From Physcia stellaris (lineage: Eukaryota; Ascomycota; Lecanoromycetes; Caliciales; Physciaceae): 64,000 bases of DNA. The position numbers were made by a program, and so were the translations under genes. Shown here piece after piece: positions 35,747 to 47,872 of this stretch. The stretch is taken from assembly GCA_018902385.1 (NCBI GenBank), contig JABSSW010000014.1:724473-788472 (forward strand), written 5' to 3'. The notes below the pieces were generated by a model, which had not been told where the DNA came from, searched no databases, and worked only from the letters and a program-made list of their open reading frames with translations. Every line of letters begins with the position of its first letter. Within the stretch, counting starts at the first letter, position 1.

Positions 35747-38700
35747 GATATCAACCTCTTGCCCATCCGATAGTCGCAATGTTTGTCAAGCCTCAGAGAA
35801 AGTGTTTTCTACAGATCTACGTGATAGAGATATCCATTGACGTATGGAGGGACGACTCGAATCCCAGTTTTATGAGTCATGTACAGATCTTTCGAGCCAA
35901 CTGAAAAGGCCACAGGAGATCCTCCGAAAGAGGTCCAGATCTTATAATTCTGTATCTTACGGCTAGCGACATGAGCGTATTTTAGGCCTTGTAATATATA
36001 CAAGCACTCTTACCAGACAAGGACGAAGTTTGCCGCCGGATTGGTCCTCCGCACAATGAGCAACACATGTCTTCGTTATGCCGTAGAATCTACCCAGCTG
36101 GTGCCATAAATTCGTGTTCGCAATGAGCCGTTTGGCTCGCTCAAAGTCATGATGTTGGCTCTGTTATAGCGAAGTCTCCTGGTGTAAGGTAATCCGATAT
36201 CGGCTTTCACTCAGATCACATCATCGCATTGTCCGATGGTCGATCTGCAGCCACACGAGTCACTCCTTCGGACGTATCTGTGCTCACCCAACGAAGACTG
36301 AGTCCAAGATGGCTCCTTTGGGTTATGTCAGACCAGACGTCCTCGAGGGAATCCATGACATGATCCGAAAGGATTGCGATAATGTCTGCAAGGGGTGAGT
36401 ATTTCTGTACCGCCTGAGCCAGCGGGCTCATCACAGAAGCGGTAAGGAGTTGGGAACGTTGTGCTCCATCACGTACGCCGTGAGGACCTCGTCACTGCTA
36501 ACAATTGCCGAATTTATTACTTCACATTCTAAGGGAACATGGCGTCGATGACATGTTTTATTATAGTCACCACGAGTGAAGTATAATGCGTACTTTCGAC
36601 TACGGCTTCGTGGGTTTGACCCTGGGCAGGGTAGCGAATATATTGAACCGCCATCCGAGCATTGCTCTCCACCAAACTGTGCTAGTTTTAAAATCTCCGG
36701 CTGAACATAGGTGGATATCGAAGATAGAAGGCCGGTAGGGTATAGATCTTCACGACGTTGACCAGGCAGTCGACGGCACTTGCAGCCCTGCTCGACGCAA
36801 TCCGTTGACAATTAGGTCCTCTTCATGGTTGGCAATACCTAGCAGTTGAAGTTCTTCCCACCCCAACGTATGATGTGGCGTTGAGCAATTGGTTGTGCCG
36901 GTGGGTGAGATAGAGCATTCCCTGACTCGAGACTCAACGTACTAAGGAACATTTCTGATCAGCCATAGGCCGGCCAACAAGATCCTAGTTCCTTCAACTC
37001 CTGTAAGACCTCATCATGAGACATCCAGGTTACCACGGGATATATCTTTGGGGTTGGGCATCGCTGCTGGCTCTTTGAGCTTCTACGTGTCCTTGTTCTC
37101 GTACGAAGCCTCTCGTTTCCCGTCAGAAGCGACAATGGTTGCTCGAGCTCTGGGCTATATGAAGTCAGCATGGTTGGGGTACCGCAAGGATAATGATGAT
37201 ATGAATTCCAACATACATCTCTTCTACTCGGGGTTTTGCAAAAGCTCTGAGTCATTGCCAATCTCTTGCTCATCAGAAGGGGATTGCACCGGTGGACGGC
37301 ATCAGCGACACTTTTAGTGATGATTCCTATACTGACCGAGATAAATACCGTGGCACTGACGAAGTTGAGGTCGGTCAAAGCCTCAAAAAAGGGTTGGATG
37401 ACCGGTATATGACGTGATGTACAGATTGAGTACCCTGTTTCATTGTGCTCGCGCATTTCTGGTCAAAGGAGCCTACAGTCGACAACACGGCCAATTAAAA
37501 CGCTCTAGATACCCTCCCCGCAACCAATTTTCTTTTGGGAAAAATAACAGCATTTTACGGAGCAAAACCTGACGATAGGACAGATGCTTAATACAAGCCG
37601 TTATTTGGGTGGTGAGCAATAAGGGTTCTTGAGCTCAGAGCCTAGAATGAATAGGTGATGCGTTGTGGATTAGGATCGCTAATATGCGTAGAGAAATTCA
37701 GCCTCTAGTATTGATCAGAAACACATAAGAGGAGCGCAAGCCCATCTGGAAGGGAGTAGCCAGTCTAGAAAGATCTCGACCCAGCCTCGATATCATTTGA
37801 TGAGGAACCAAGTACAGGGTACTAACATTGTCAGGATAGGTCCTGACCATCAAAGCAAAACGTAGAGTCGTCAGCAATACCCAATCATGAGTCGGGATAT
37901 TCTGACTGCAGGAGAAGATGATGGAGCATTGCGCTCCCTAATTGAAATACGAGACAGGGAATACCCGAATTCATATATGTACAAGAGAGAGAGGCGTCTG
38001 TGTGAATATCATAGATGAGAGAAAGGCATCATAACCAAACTAAGAAATATGCTCCTTCGAGCTAAGGAAAGTTCGCTAGTACATGCTCCCATCGTGGGAA
38101 GGCAGGCGTGTCTCGAACACGAGAAGGAACGGAAGGAGCCGCTATGCGCTATTCATGTAGCGATACTGATCATAGAAAGTAAATCCGTACTGAGGCACTG
38201 CTGGAATATCCATCCAAAAGTACCACGGGTAACTTCGACAGCTAGTCACCGCCGAGTCCTCCTACAGCTCAAGAAGCCTCCCGTCTAATGTCTACATCGC
38301 TGGTAACGGCATAGAAGGAGCAGTATTATGCATTGAACTACGCCGATACAGTCTATTTGTTGGCAAACCCATCTGTTCATCGGATATTGCACAGAAGCGA
38401 TCTCTCACTACAATGCTATTACAACGCGGATATCAGACTGCTTGGACGATTTTTTTATGCTCAAAGACAAGATATTTGAATCAAAATCCACGAGACAGAT
38501 AGGGAAGTGGTGAAAGAAATGATTATAAATAAGATTCAGGCACCAGATTATTGATGATGACTTAGAAGATCAACTTCGAATTAGAAAACGGTAAAAGTTC
38601 AAGAGAAAGATAAGCACCTCTCAAGATTATGGCAGCGGCCGTGGCGATTGAGGTCCTCCAAGGAGACAATAGTGTAGGGGAAGAGCGATGATGAGAATCG

Positions 38701-40024
38701 ATCGGAGGAGAGATGAAAATTCATCGCTAAGATGCTGAAGATATCCACGATGGGAATAGGTGCCATCAAACCTTGACAATACAATCCGCCTTGAATCCCG
38801 CCTCTCCCTCCTTACTCTCAGGAATCAGTACCGTTCCATCTCCTTTCCAACAGCTAAAGATCCCCACGAAATCAGCGATATCTTTTGTTCCCCAGCTCGA
38901 CACCTCTCAATAATCATAACGATCATTCTTCGAGCAAGAACATGGAGAATCATTCATTCCTCACCAGTCACAGCATCATCTAACTCTCCACACCCCCATT
39001 TCCATCCAATATCAATGCATTCCCTCCAACCTCAACCCTCCGCCCCACACCTCGATCCCTCTCCCTCTCCCCCCTAGCGCAGCTCCAAAAAAAACTCCCA
39101 AACCCCAGTCCTGCATTGATCGAATTTACCCTAGCCACTACTATTCGACTGACTGTCTCACTCAACGCCAACTCCATTCTTGCCCCTAAATCTTCACAAA
39201 TGTCCCATTCGTTTGATTTACCAATCCCCAATCCCCATCCCCACTCCCCAGTTTCCTACTCCGAGCCATTAACCCTCACCTCCCGATCCCAAGCGCTCGC
39301 CATCCATCCCATGCATCTCCATCCAAACACACCCCCATAAATTATAGAGGCGCGACCAGTTCCGCCAGCGCAACCCGGCAAAGATATCGATAATGGCGAT
39401 TCTGGCAGTCCCTCCCCTCCTCCACTCCCCTCCTCCCCTCCTCCCCTCCTCCTCCTCCGCTCCTCCTCTTCCTCTCCTCTCGTCCCCTCCTTTCCTCCCC
39501 TCATCCCCTCTCATCCCCTCTCTTCCCCTCCAACCCTCCTCTGCTCCACTCATCCTCTCCTCCTTTGAACCCCTCCCCCTTCTCCTCCATCTACACCTTC
39601 ACTCCTGTCCATTCCACACCCAAGTCCCGTCCACTCTTGGCCGGCGCGGGTCCCGGGTCTATTTCTAGAGGTGATATCTTAATTGGTTTGGGGGGGGGGG
39701 ATAGTGCGGTGGATGAGGCTTGGGGAGGGGGAGAGGGAAGGCAGGTGGGGACGGGAGAGGGAGTGGGGTGGGAGGCAGAGATAGAGGCGCAAGGAGAGGG
39801 CTGGGAAGAAATGAATACATCATTTCAGTAAAAAAGAGGGGTTTCGCTTCCTCATTCTGTAGTCTCTTCTTCAGATCGCGGAGCACGATAGCTCGGATCG
39901 TACCGCTTCTCTTGCCCTCTCATCTCACTTCCCATCACCCCTCCCTCCCTCCCTCTAACCCCACCGCCCCTCCATCTCTCCCTCCCTTCCTCCCCACCTC
40001 CATCCCCATCCTCCCCTCCCCCTC
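35747..40024. other. 4.3 kb without a supportable gene
   Basis: Minus-strand frames at 36216-36811 and 36959-37456 are moderately long and could be relics or exons of an unknown gene, but I recognise no motif and cannot splice them convincingly. The stretch 37500-38800 appears empty. Positions 39390-40030 are dominated by C/T runs (listed separately). Confidence 0.4.
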
Positions 40025-40030
40025 TCACTC
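39393..40030. repeat. Polypyrimidine / polypurine low-complexity tract
   Basis: 39393-39560 is almost pure C/T on the plus strand (CCTCC and TCCCC units). After a G/A-rich patch at 39690-39810, C/T runs resume at 39920-40030. The last intron of the P450 gene (40185-40320) contains GGGGAAGGGG-type units. These look like simple-sequence DNA rather than genes. Confidence 0.7.
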
Positions 40031-42138
40031 CCCAACCTCCCTAACAGTAACAAAAAGATTCGCATTCCGCTTCGGCACAAAGCAGTCCTTCCACTCCATA
40101 TCCCTCTTCGAAGTGCCCGCCAACCGTAGCTCAAAGCGGCGGAAGAGGTGCGCTAGGAGGAGGTAGAGTTCGCAGTAGGCGAGGCTAGAAAATCTCCAAT
40201 CAATCCATTTTCTTCTTCTTTTTTTTTCGTGGGGGTGGGGGAAGGGGAAGGGGGAAGGGTGAAGGAGGAAGGGGAAGGGGGAAGGGGGAAGGGGAAGGGG
40301 GAAAGGAGAGGGGAACTAACTTGATCCCAAGACACGCCCGCGATCCCCTCGAGAAACTAACCAGATACTGCTCCAGCTTCGGATCCCCGTCCAGCCAGCG
40401 CTCGGGCCGGAATTCTTCGGGGGAGGGGAAGATGGATGGGTTCATGTGGTGCATGTAGATGCTTGAGGCGACTAGGACCTGTGCGATGGCCCAAAAAGCC
40501 AATGTCAGAAAAGTCGGGCAATCACATTTGCAGTTCCATAATTCAGGGCATAGATTGATTGGAATGAATGAGAAACAGGACCAGACTTACACCCGGCGGA
40601 ACATGCCGCCCGCAGAACGTCGCGCCGCCGGGGGGCACGACGCGAGGGATGCGTCCCGGGATGCCATAGCTCAGCCTCAAGCTCTCCTTGACCACCGCGC
40701 GCTATTCAAGCCCCCAACCCATTAGCCTGAATCCCCCAAAATTCAACATTCAAAAGCAAAGCAAGCATACCAAATACGGCAACTTCTCCAAACTCGCCCA
40801 GTCCACCGCCATGCTCTTCTCCGGCATAACCTGCCTGAGTTCATCCTTCAGTCGGTCGAGCATGTGCGCGGGCCCATCTAGGAGGTTGAAGACTGCTACT
40901 TCGAGGGTTTGGGACGAGGTTTCCGTGCCGGCGGACATGAATGTGAAGGCGTCGGCTGTGAGGTTCTGTTCTGAGGGGGTGAATTGGCCCTTTTCGGGGT
41001 TTGGAGAGAGGGTGGTGTCGAAGACTGAGGTTAGGCGGCCTTCTCCTGTGGGGGCGGAGAGGAGGTCTTTGATTCGGGAGTTGCAGTGCTATTTGGGGTG
41101 AAGGTTAGCGAAGACCTTGATAATTTGGTCTTATTTCAGAGTTTTAAAGATGAGACATGGAACACTTTCTCGACGAATAAAGCGTACGTGAGATTCGTCA
41201 GGCAAACAAGAGTGTAGACTGGGGTTGATTAAAGGGAGATTTCTAAGGATTGAGAACTCTCCATTCACCTTCAGCATTTCCTTCGTCGTCACAAACCCCT
41301 TCAAGTACTTCTCCAGCGCCCGTTCGGGAAGCATATCCGTCAACTTGAAGAGATTCTCAAACGTCCTTGGGAAGTAGATGGCCCACTGCAACGTACTCAC
41401 GAAATCCACAATCGGCACCAAGAAACCGCTGTCAAAATTCTCCGCATCAAGCGCACCGAATGGGTTTTCATACACGAAGTTCATCACTCCGTCCATGGTG
41501 TAGCACATCAACCCCCTCGACATATTCACCGACTTCCCGTTCTGTCCCGATCGACTCAGATTGTCGAGAAACTTGACGACGCAGGCGGCAACGCGAGGTT
41601 CTGCGCGGCGAATCGCCTCACGACTGAAACTCGCTGCATACATGTTCTTTCGTGGCAGCGCGGTTTCCCGGCAAGCGTCTGCGAAGAAGCTACCTGCAAG
41701 AGTAGGATTATTGTAAAAGATGGCGAGCTTATCGAAGTGGGCGCCAATCTTGAAGATTCTATAAAGAATCAACGGGGAGGTATGGGATGCAAGGAGTGAC
41801 CCACTGGTTATAGCCTTCCATGTCGCACACATGCAAAGTGTTGGGCCAAGCTCGAACAATCGGTCCTGCTGAATTCAGTCGTGATTCTCAAGACCGAGAA
41901 GAGGTGACTGCTCACCATACTTTTCATGCAGAGCAGGAAACGACTTTACGTAGGACTTGCCCCCCAAATCGAAGAAGGCTCCGTAGAGACTGGAGGCTCC
42001 GGCGAGTTTAGGCCCAGGGAACTTAGCCAGAGGATGCAGAGTCAAGCGGTAGATGTATCTGCAAATGAGTGCCAGGAGAATGCCAATGCCAGCGCCGATC
42101 CATGAGTAATCCCGGATGGCAGAAATGATGGCGTCCAT
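40025..42138 (-). CDS. Cytochrome P450 monooxygenase
   Basis: My model is complement(join(40025..40184,40321..40478,40591..40701,40771..41088,41269..41758,41805..41865,41916..42138)), 506 residues with all phases closed. An N-terminal membrane anchor (IGAGIGILLALICRYIYRL) is followed by HPLAKFPGPKLAGASSLYG. The I-helix oxygen motif is AGTET (near 309), the ExxR motif is ESLR (near 370), the PERF-like motif is PERW, and the haem loop is FSRGSRACLG with Cys near 450. It is therefore an intact microsomal P450. I cannot assign the CYP family; the N-terminal pattern is common in fungal secondary-metabolism and detoxification P450s. No polyketide synthase, NRPS or terpene synthase lies in the window, so a biosynthetic cluster is not supported. 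Confidence 0.92.
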
Positions 42139-42830
42139 TATTCTTCCTATGGCATGCAAAAGCAAATTCCGGAGAGTCGGGAAGAGAAACAGCTGCGGAG
42201 AGTTATCAAGTGAAGGGCATGGCTTCGAGGTCGATATATGCTGTCAAAACAGGAATGTCGATGTCGTGTGGCTAAAATCCCACGTAACGGTGTAGTCGAT
42301 AGATGCATCCTAAGCCGCCAGCACAGAAATCGCAGAAGATGATGCAAAATGATTGGGCGGGTTGGGTGTGGTGTGATAGGATGCGACTCCGACAGGTTGA
42401 CGGAGCGATGCGAATCGGAGCTGCGAGCACCGACCGAGCAAGATCGCCCACCAATATGCAGGGCATGCAGCACCAGTTCAGAACGTGCAGCAGTTAGCAA
42501 ATAAGAACGCTCTGTGAGCCACCACAACCACCGATGCGGCACAGCTGCCCTGCATGCCAATCGTCACTGAAAAAGAATTGTGCTTGGCTTCTTGATTGTG
42601 TGGAGGATGAACCAAGCCACTGCGATGAAGAGCAGTTATCATCATCTCTCTCCCACATACAGAGTTCATGTTACCAGTGTTGGGAAGTCAATCTTCGGGT
42701 CTGCAATGCCGATTGACCTGTTGCAAGATTAACAGCTTCGGACTGGGTGAGAGGTGGCTGGTTAGTGCCAAGATGGCAGTAAAATGTTCGTGCGCGGCGG
42801 CATCATGAGAACGCGGCCACCAATCAATGT

Positions 42831-42924
42831 GTTAGCGTGTGCATTTCGAATGCGAAAGGGTGCGAAGGAAAGCGCAGAAATCCAAATCCAGAGAGACTCT
42901 GCATTCGAATTGCACACGCTAATA
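42831..42924. repeat. Foldback: 21-bp inverted repeat with 47-nt loop
   Basis: Left arm 42833-42853 (TAGCGTGTGCATTTCGAATG...) and right arm 42901-42921 are reverse complements at 20 of 21 positions, and the match extends a few bases outward. It lies upstream of the P450 gene and downstream of the DUF4246 gene. It could be a tiny MITE or a structured regulatory or terminator hairpin. No target duplication is evident. Confidence 0.6.
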
Positions 42925-43180
42925 CAACTCATCCCGCGTTTGATGCTGTCCGAAATGCGAATATATTCGGATTTAATTAGACTTTTCGTCGAGCTGCTGT
43001 TCTACATTGAGGATGGAGATGAACATGTTAACAGAAGGCATACTAGATCCTTTTCGTACTCTCTGCCGGATGAACCCATGATTTTCTCCATCGTCAGAGA
43101 TGCAGATTGTTCTGGTCACTTTCAATCATCTCAGAAACGAACAAACCAAGCGGTAGCTGCCCGACTTACCTTCGGTGCAC

Positions 43181-45720
43181 TCAGTGCTCACATAGCTATG
43201 TAGAAGCCGTCAGTACATTGCGTAGAATCTGGATATGGCTGGTAAACGGCATCGGTACTCACGCTAAAGGTGATATATTCGAACAACAATTTTTGATCTG
43301 CCACACTGGTGTTGTCTTTTATCAACATGGACCCTTTGAGGGCATCGAGAAACTTACAAATGCTTCCTCTCCTCCATCAGCTCCAGTCGCTGCTCTTTAG
43401 CCTTCTCGAGGGAGATAGGAAAGTCATCGACCATCTATACCCTTTGTTAGCTTCTCTTCACTCCGACCGACCAACGTCATTAGGTGAAGCAGGTCAAGAA
43501 GACCGAATGTGACAAAACGCAGCCTTACTCCCAGAATGTGCTCGTTAATCTCCTTTGGCACTTTACTCAATGGACCGATATCGCGAATCTGTTCTTCCCA
43601 CCACTCTTTCTGCTGGCACGGGATGTTGGCCGTGCTGATAATTGGTCGATGAGGGTCGACGAGAAAAAGGGCGAGGATCTTGCGGTGGCCTGATTTGCTG
43701 GGGTCTTGAAGATGAAAGGGTTGGACGCGGTGTTGGAAGACCTGGAATGGTGTTAGTGTTTGTGCTTGAAAGTAGTTGTTGAGCCTCTGGAAGAAAATAG
43801 TTGGCTAGGTTGTAGAAAGCGCATCTCTGCGGCAGAAAAGAGCTGAAGTCCTTGGAATGTTTCAAAATAAGAGCGGTTGAATCCGCTTACGTTCGGAAAG
43901 GTAAGAAGTCGACCAGCCTGTACCGGTTGAGAATCAGTGACTCGGGGACTCAACTCGATACGACAATGACAACTCTACCTTGGTAACCACCTTTCCCAAC
44001 TCCTGAACACTCGGTTCTTCGTTCTCGAACCCATAGATCGTTTCCAAAGCTCTGTGGTCACCTTGCTCGTACACCAGATCCTGGCCATTATCTACTTTGG
44101 AGCGAAAAGCTAGAAGGCTCTCAGAGATGTTATCGGAGTCATAGTAATACAATGCCGTAGCACAACTAGGCCGCCATTAGTCACCGCCACACCCACAGAG
44201 ACGGATATCAATACATGTTCTCGTTCAACTGTCCCTCGACATGCCAGCTTCCCCCCTCATACTTCGGCTTCTCTGGCGTGAGGTGGATATTAGCAAGCTT
44301 CACAATGATCTGCAACTTCCCGAATGCTTTCCCAGATCTAGCGATCCTTTTCTTTTCTCGGAGTTACTGCCAGCTCCTGCATACTTAGCAAGCATTCTCT
44401 TCTCTGGTGGCTCGAAATCCTTGGGCTCTGGTTGCAGTACGATGCGATTGTCCTGCCACGCCTCGTGCGCTGCCTCATAGGCATCCCAACCATCGTCTCC
44501 GCTTGGGCATTCAGGCTCCAACTCGTCACCTTCTTTGTAGCCGCTACCTTCCATCTCGATGCGTGGAGGAGGCGTCCATTCGTCTTGCAGTGGAGACAAT
44601 GTCGCGTTCCATAGCGGGATGGCCTTTGAAACAACATGTGAGATGATAGAGTAGAGTTCACCGTAACGATGAGGATGAAGATTGTTGATGTAGCTTGTTA
44701 TTCTGGGGGACTGCGTGAGCCATGCTATGTCTAGTCAGGTAAGCTACGTACCTCACGTCATCGCTGTCAGGATGAATCTGGAACTCGCTAGGTAACCATT
44801 GATATTTTTAGACCAAGCCTCCAGAGTAACGCCAAAAATATCCGTCAATCCAGAGGGACGAATTGGACGCTGGGGGTCCTTGATCTTCTCATCAGGAGGG
44901 ACTGGTACGACCTCGCCTCCACCACAAGCCTCAAGACAGTCCTGTATGTTGACAACGCTACGCGGGAGGATGCGCGACTGCCCGTAAACCAACGGAAATA
45001 ATGATGGATGAACGAGATCCAGCACTTGCTCGTCAGAGCCAGGATGCCAATCCTTCTTCTTGTCCGGGACGTTTTCGAGAGGCACCACCGCTCTGAGGAG
45101 AGACCGTCGGAGCTCTTCAGGAATGATGCTGTCTGACTTGAAGATGCCATCGATCGCTTCGACGAAGTTGTGCTCTTCAAATAGCTTTGCTTTGTATTGT
45201 AGCTCTGCAATGCACTTCGTGGACAAGAATGTTAGCTATGTATATAAATGTTAGAAGCACAATACCGATCGGCCTTCAAAGCACCGGCTAAAGACAAAGG
45301 TTGCTAAGAAAAAAAATCAAAAGCGTCAGAACTTACCCAGTCAACCATCTTGTCCGATATATCAATATTTGGGGTAGCAAGTGCTTCCGACTTCCATTTC
45401 GCAGTGATACTTTCATTGAAGGCTTTTTTCTCCCAGCCAGCCTTGTCCGTGATCCTATTCATGAAACTCATCATAGTATACTCGCGTACCGTCAGAAGAG
45501 GGCCACTGCGTTAATGTGAGCTCCATAGGTAATCTTCGTCAATAGAGGTCTCCTACCTGTAGCCTTCGCCTAAAAGCGCATTTGGAAACCGCTGATCTGT
45601 TCTATAAGATCTATCCATTTCATCGAAGTTAGCCTTCAGGGCCGCAGAAAAGTATTGATATGAGTAAGTTGCCGTTTGGGCATGCGGTCCAGGCCACTCA
45701 AGATATGAAGGCGACTATAT
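43181..45720 (-). CDS. DUF4246-family protein
   Basis: Exons from the stop: 43181..43195, 43263..43305, 43358..43434, 43529..43741, 43891..43917, 43979..44165, 44215..44337, 44385..44702, 44752..45214, 45337..45505, then 45557 up to about 45720 (start not found). Diagnostic stretches are TMMSFMNRITDKAGWEKKAF, KMVDWCIAELQYKAKLFEEH, LQIIVKLANIHLTPEKPKYE, GGSWHVEGQLNENICATALY and AGRLLTFPN-VFQHRVQPFHL. The family is widespread in fungi and of unknown biochemistry. The HxE and downstream His pattern in a beta-rich C-terminal half recalls Fe(II)/2-oxoglutarate oxygenases, but that is inference. A one-base deletion in the T5 run 44805-44809 breaks the frame between LEAWSK and YQWLPSEFQ. The terminal exon is 15 nt and another is 27 nt, so the structure is unusually fragmented. 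Confidence 0.8.
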
Positions 45721-46408
45721 CTGTATTGGGAACTTACTGGTGCGCGCCATGATTGAGAGCTATGCCGTAGCCCGGCAAGCAAATCTTTGCATTGATCGAA
45801 CCAGCGTCCATGCTGGAGGAGCAAATCCGGAGTGGAAATTGTAGGATTGCTTTCGTGTGGGCGCTTCGAAGATCGGGCAAATCAGCACGGTAACGGTGGA
45901 ATCCGGACTGGGACCGATTGCGGCGAAGAAGCTCGAGAATTGGGTGTGGGAGGGAAATTTTGCAAAGTCGTTTTCCTTTAAATATTGAATCGCGATCCCA
46001 CGATATCAGGTGACTATCTGGGCCTTGGCCAGGCAGCGTTGCTGGTCATTGGTCGTACCTTCTACTTCCTCAGCCAGCGTGTCAATGGCGCAGAGTTGCC
46101 TAAATCACGACGCAGAAAGACGCTAAACCATGATTCTGCCTAAGGAGAGTCGACAACGGCGTAGTGAAGCAGTACCAGTGAAAATCGACAGATGGGAGAA
46201 GCCCAAATTTGGAATAAATGGCGGTGATCCAAGGAAAGCGGATCGGCTTGGCCAGAGCGGGCACGATTCCACCGCCAGCCCGCTTGGAAGACATGTCCCA
46301 ACGGGATCTCACTGCCATCGCCTTGCACTAACATCGAAGTCCCGATTGCAGAAAGCAAGGAAGTGCTCGTTCTCGAGGTTTGTGAGAATACATGTAATGT
46401 AAGATAAT
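45721..46408. other. Upstream flank of DUF4246 gene, pre-insertion DNA
   Basis: Normal-composition unique DNA in which the promoter and possible first exon of the DUF4246 gene should lie. It ends at the GTGTA target duplication of the LTR element. Confidence 0.4.
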
Positions 46409-46413
46409 GTGTA

Positions 46414-46571
46414 TGTTGCGAATCCAAGCCTGAGCCCGATTGGGACTAGCTTATTGCCTTTGTATATTAGCGAGCAATTTCTCACTTTTATTCGATGTAT
46501 TCTACATCTATACACATTTTCATAGTCATAACAATCAATACATGATTATGAATTTTCATTATATTTTAACA
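46414..46571 (+). repeat. Left LTR (158 bp)
   Basis: It differs from the right LTR at 26 positions, all transitions. Its outer ~95 bp retain CC, GG and CT that are T or A in the right copy, while its inner end is mutated (TTTTCATT where the right copy has CCCCATT). Confidence 0.92.
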
Positions 46572-46790
46572 AATTATGAGTTCGACGCTATACGCGTCGC
46601 AATTTCACGATGAACATTACATCGTTTTTTACAAACAAACAACGAATGCACGATCGCAATTGATTTCACGATCGTAATTTGTCATTTCGAGCAAAAATTT
46701 TTCGTCAACGTAACGCGTTTTCGTTATTATCAATTGTAATTAACATTGTTATAATGAGTTTTGAACATACAAATCATTGAAATTTTACAT

Positions 46791-46918
46791 ATTCAAATTC
46801 ATTGAAACATATTCAAATTCAATGAAACATATTCAAATTCATTGAAACATATTCAAATTCATTGAAACATATTCAAATTCATAAAACATATTCAAATTCA
46901 TAAAACATATTCAAAATC
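46791..46918. repeat. Tandem array of 19-20 bp units inside the LTR element
   Basis: The unit ATTCAAATTCATTGAAACAT repeats four times at exact 20-bp spacing (46791, 46811, 46831, 46851), then as 19-bp variants ATTCAAATTCATAAAACAT. Confidence 0.85.
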
Positions 46919-47117
46919 ATGAATAAATGTGCAATTTTATTGATAAATCAAAATTATTGATATTTTTATCAAATCATTGTTGATCATACGCAAAATCATT
47001 GTTGATAAATCAAAATTATTGACGTTTAAATTAAATCATTGTTGATTGTAACATTATTGATCATACATATTCGTTGTTGATAAATGAAAATCATTGATGT
47101 TATATCAAATCATTGTT

Positions 47118-47520
47118 GATTGAAAATCATCAAATTGCAAATTACAAAATCATTAAATTATCATTTATACATTATTCAATCATTAAATTGCAAATTACAA
47201 AATCATCAAATTGCAAATTACAAAATCATTAAATCATCATTTATACATTATACAAAATCATCAAATTGCAAATTACAAAATCATCAAATTATCATTACAT
47301 ACAAAATTATCAAATTGCAAATTACAAAATTATCAAATTGTCATTTAACATTTATACATTACTTAAAATCATTAAATTGCAAATTACAAAATCATCAAAT
47401 TATTATTTATATATTATTCAATCATCAAATTGCAAATTACAAAATCATCAAATTATCATTTATACATTATTCAATCATCAAATTGCAAATTAAATCATCA
47501 AATTATCATTTATACAATAT
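47118..47520. repeat. Second tandem array: AAATTGCAAATTA-containing units
   Basis: The core AAATTGCAAATTACAAAATC occurs about eight times, alternating with TCATTTATACATTAT-type spacers in a higher-order pattern. Open frames across it are an artefact of the repeat. Confidence 0.8.
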
Positions 47521-47872
47521 CACGAGAATTTTTGTCAATGATTGTTGAATATTTTTTTGTTTTGTTTCGTTTTAAAAAAATTTTTATACAATGCTTTATA
47601 ATTGAATACAAAATATTTATTTTGAAATTGAACGATATGACGTTTCAACAATCATTGACAAAAAAAAATTATGTAATGAAACATACATAACAAAAACATT
47701 TATTATATATATTGATCGAATCGATTTATCATTTTATTTGTCGAAAATGCTGAACATTTTTTTCAATTTTTTCACAAAATTTTTAAGAATTTAACGAAAT
47801 CAACGAAAGCATAATTGAAAATTCATTAAAAAAACAACAATTCGTCTCAATCGAATTCGATTTGAAAAAAAA

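Noticed and set aside
36216-37456. Minus-strand gene from two moderately long frames
   Set aside because: No recognisable motif, no convincing splice sites, and composition like the surrounding non-coding DNA.
34795-42138. Secondary-metabolite gene cluster (methyltransferase plus P450)
   Set aside because: No backbone synthase, transporter or regulator, and 4 kb of empty DNA lies between them.
46791-47520. CRISPR-like repeat/spacer array
   Set aside because: Contiguous tandem repeats inside a eukaryotic LTR element; no unique spacers.
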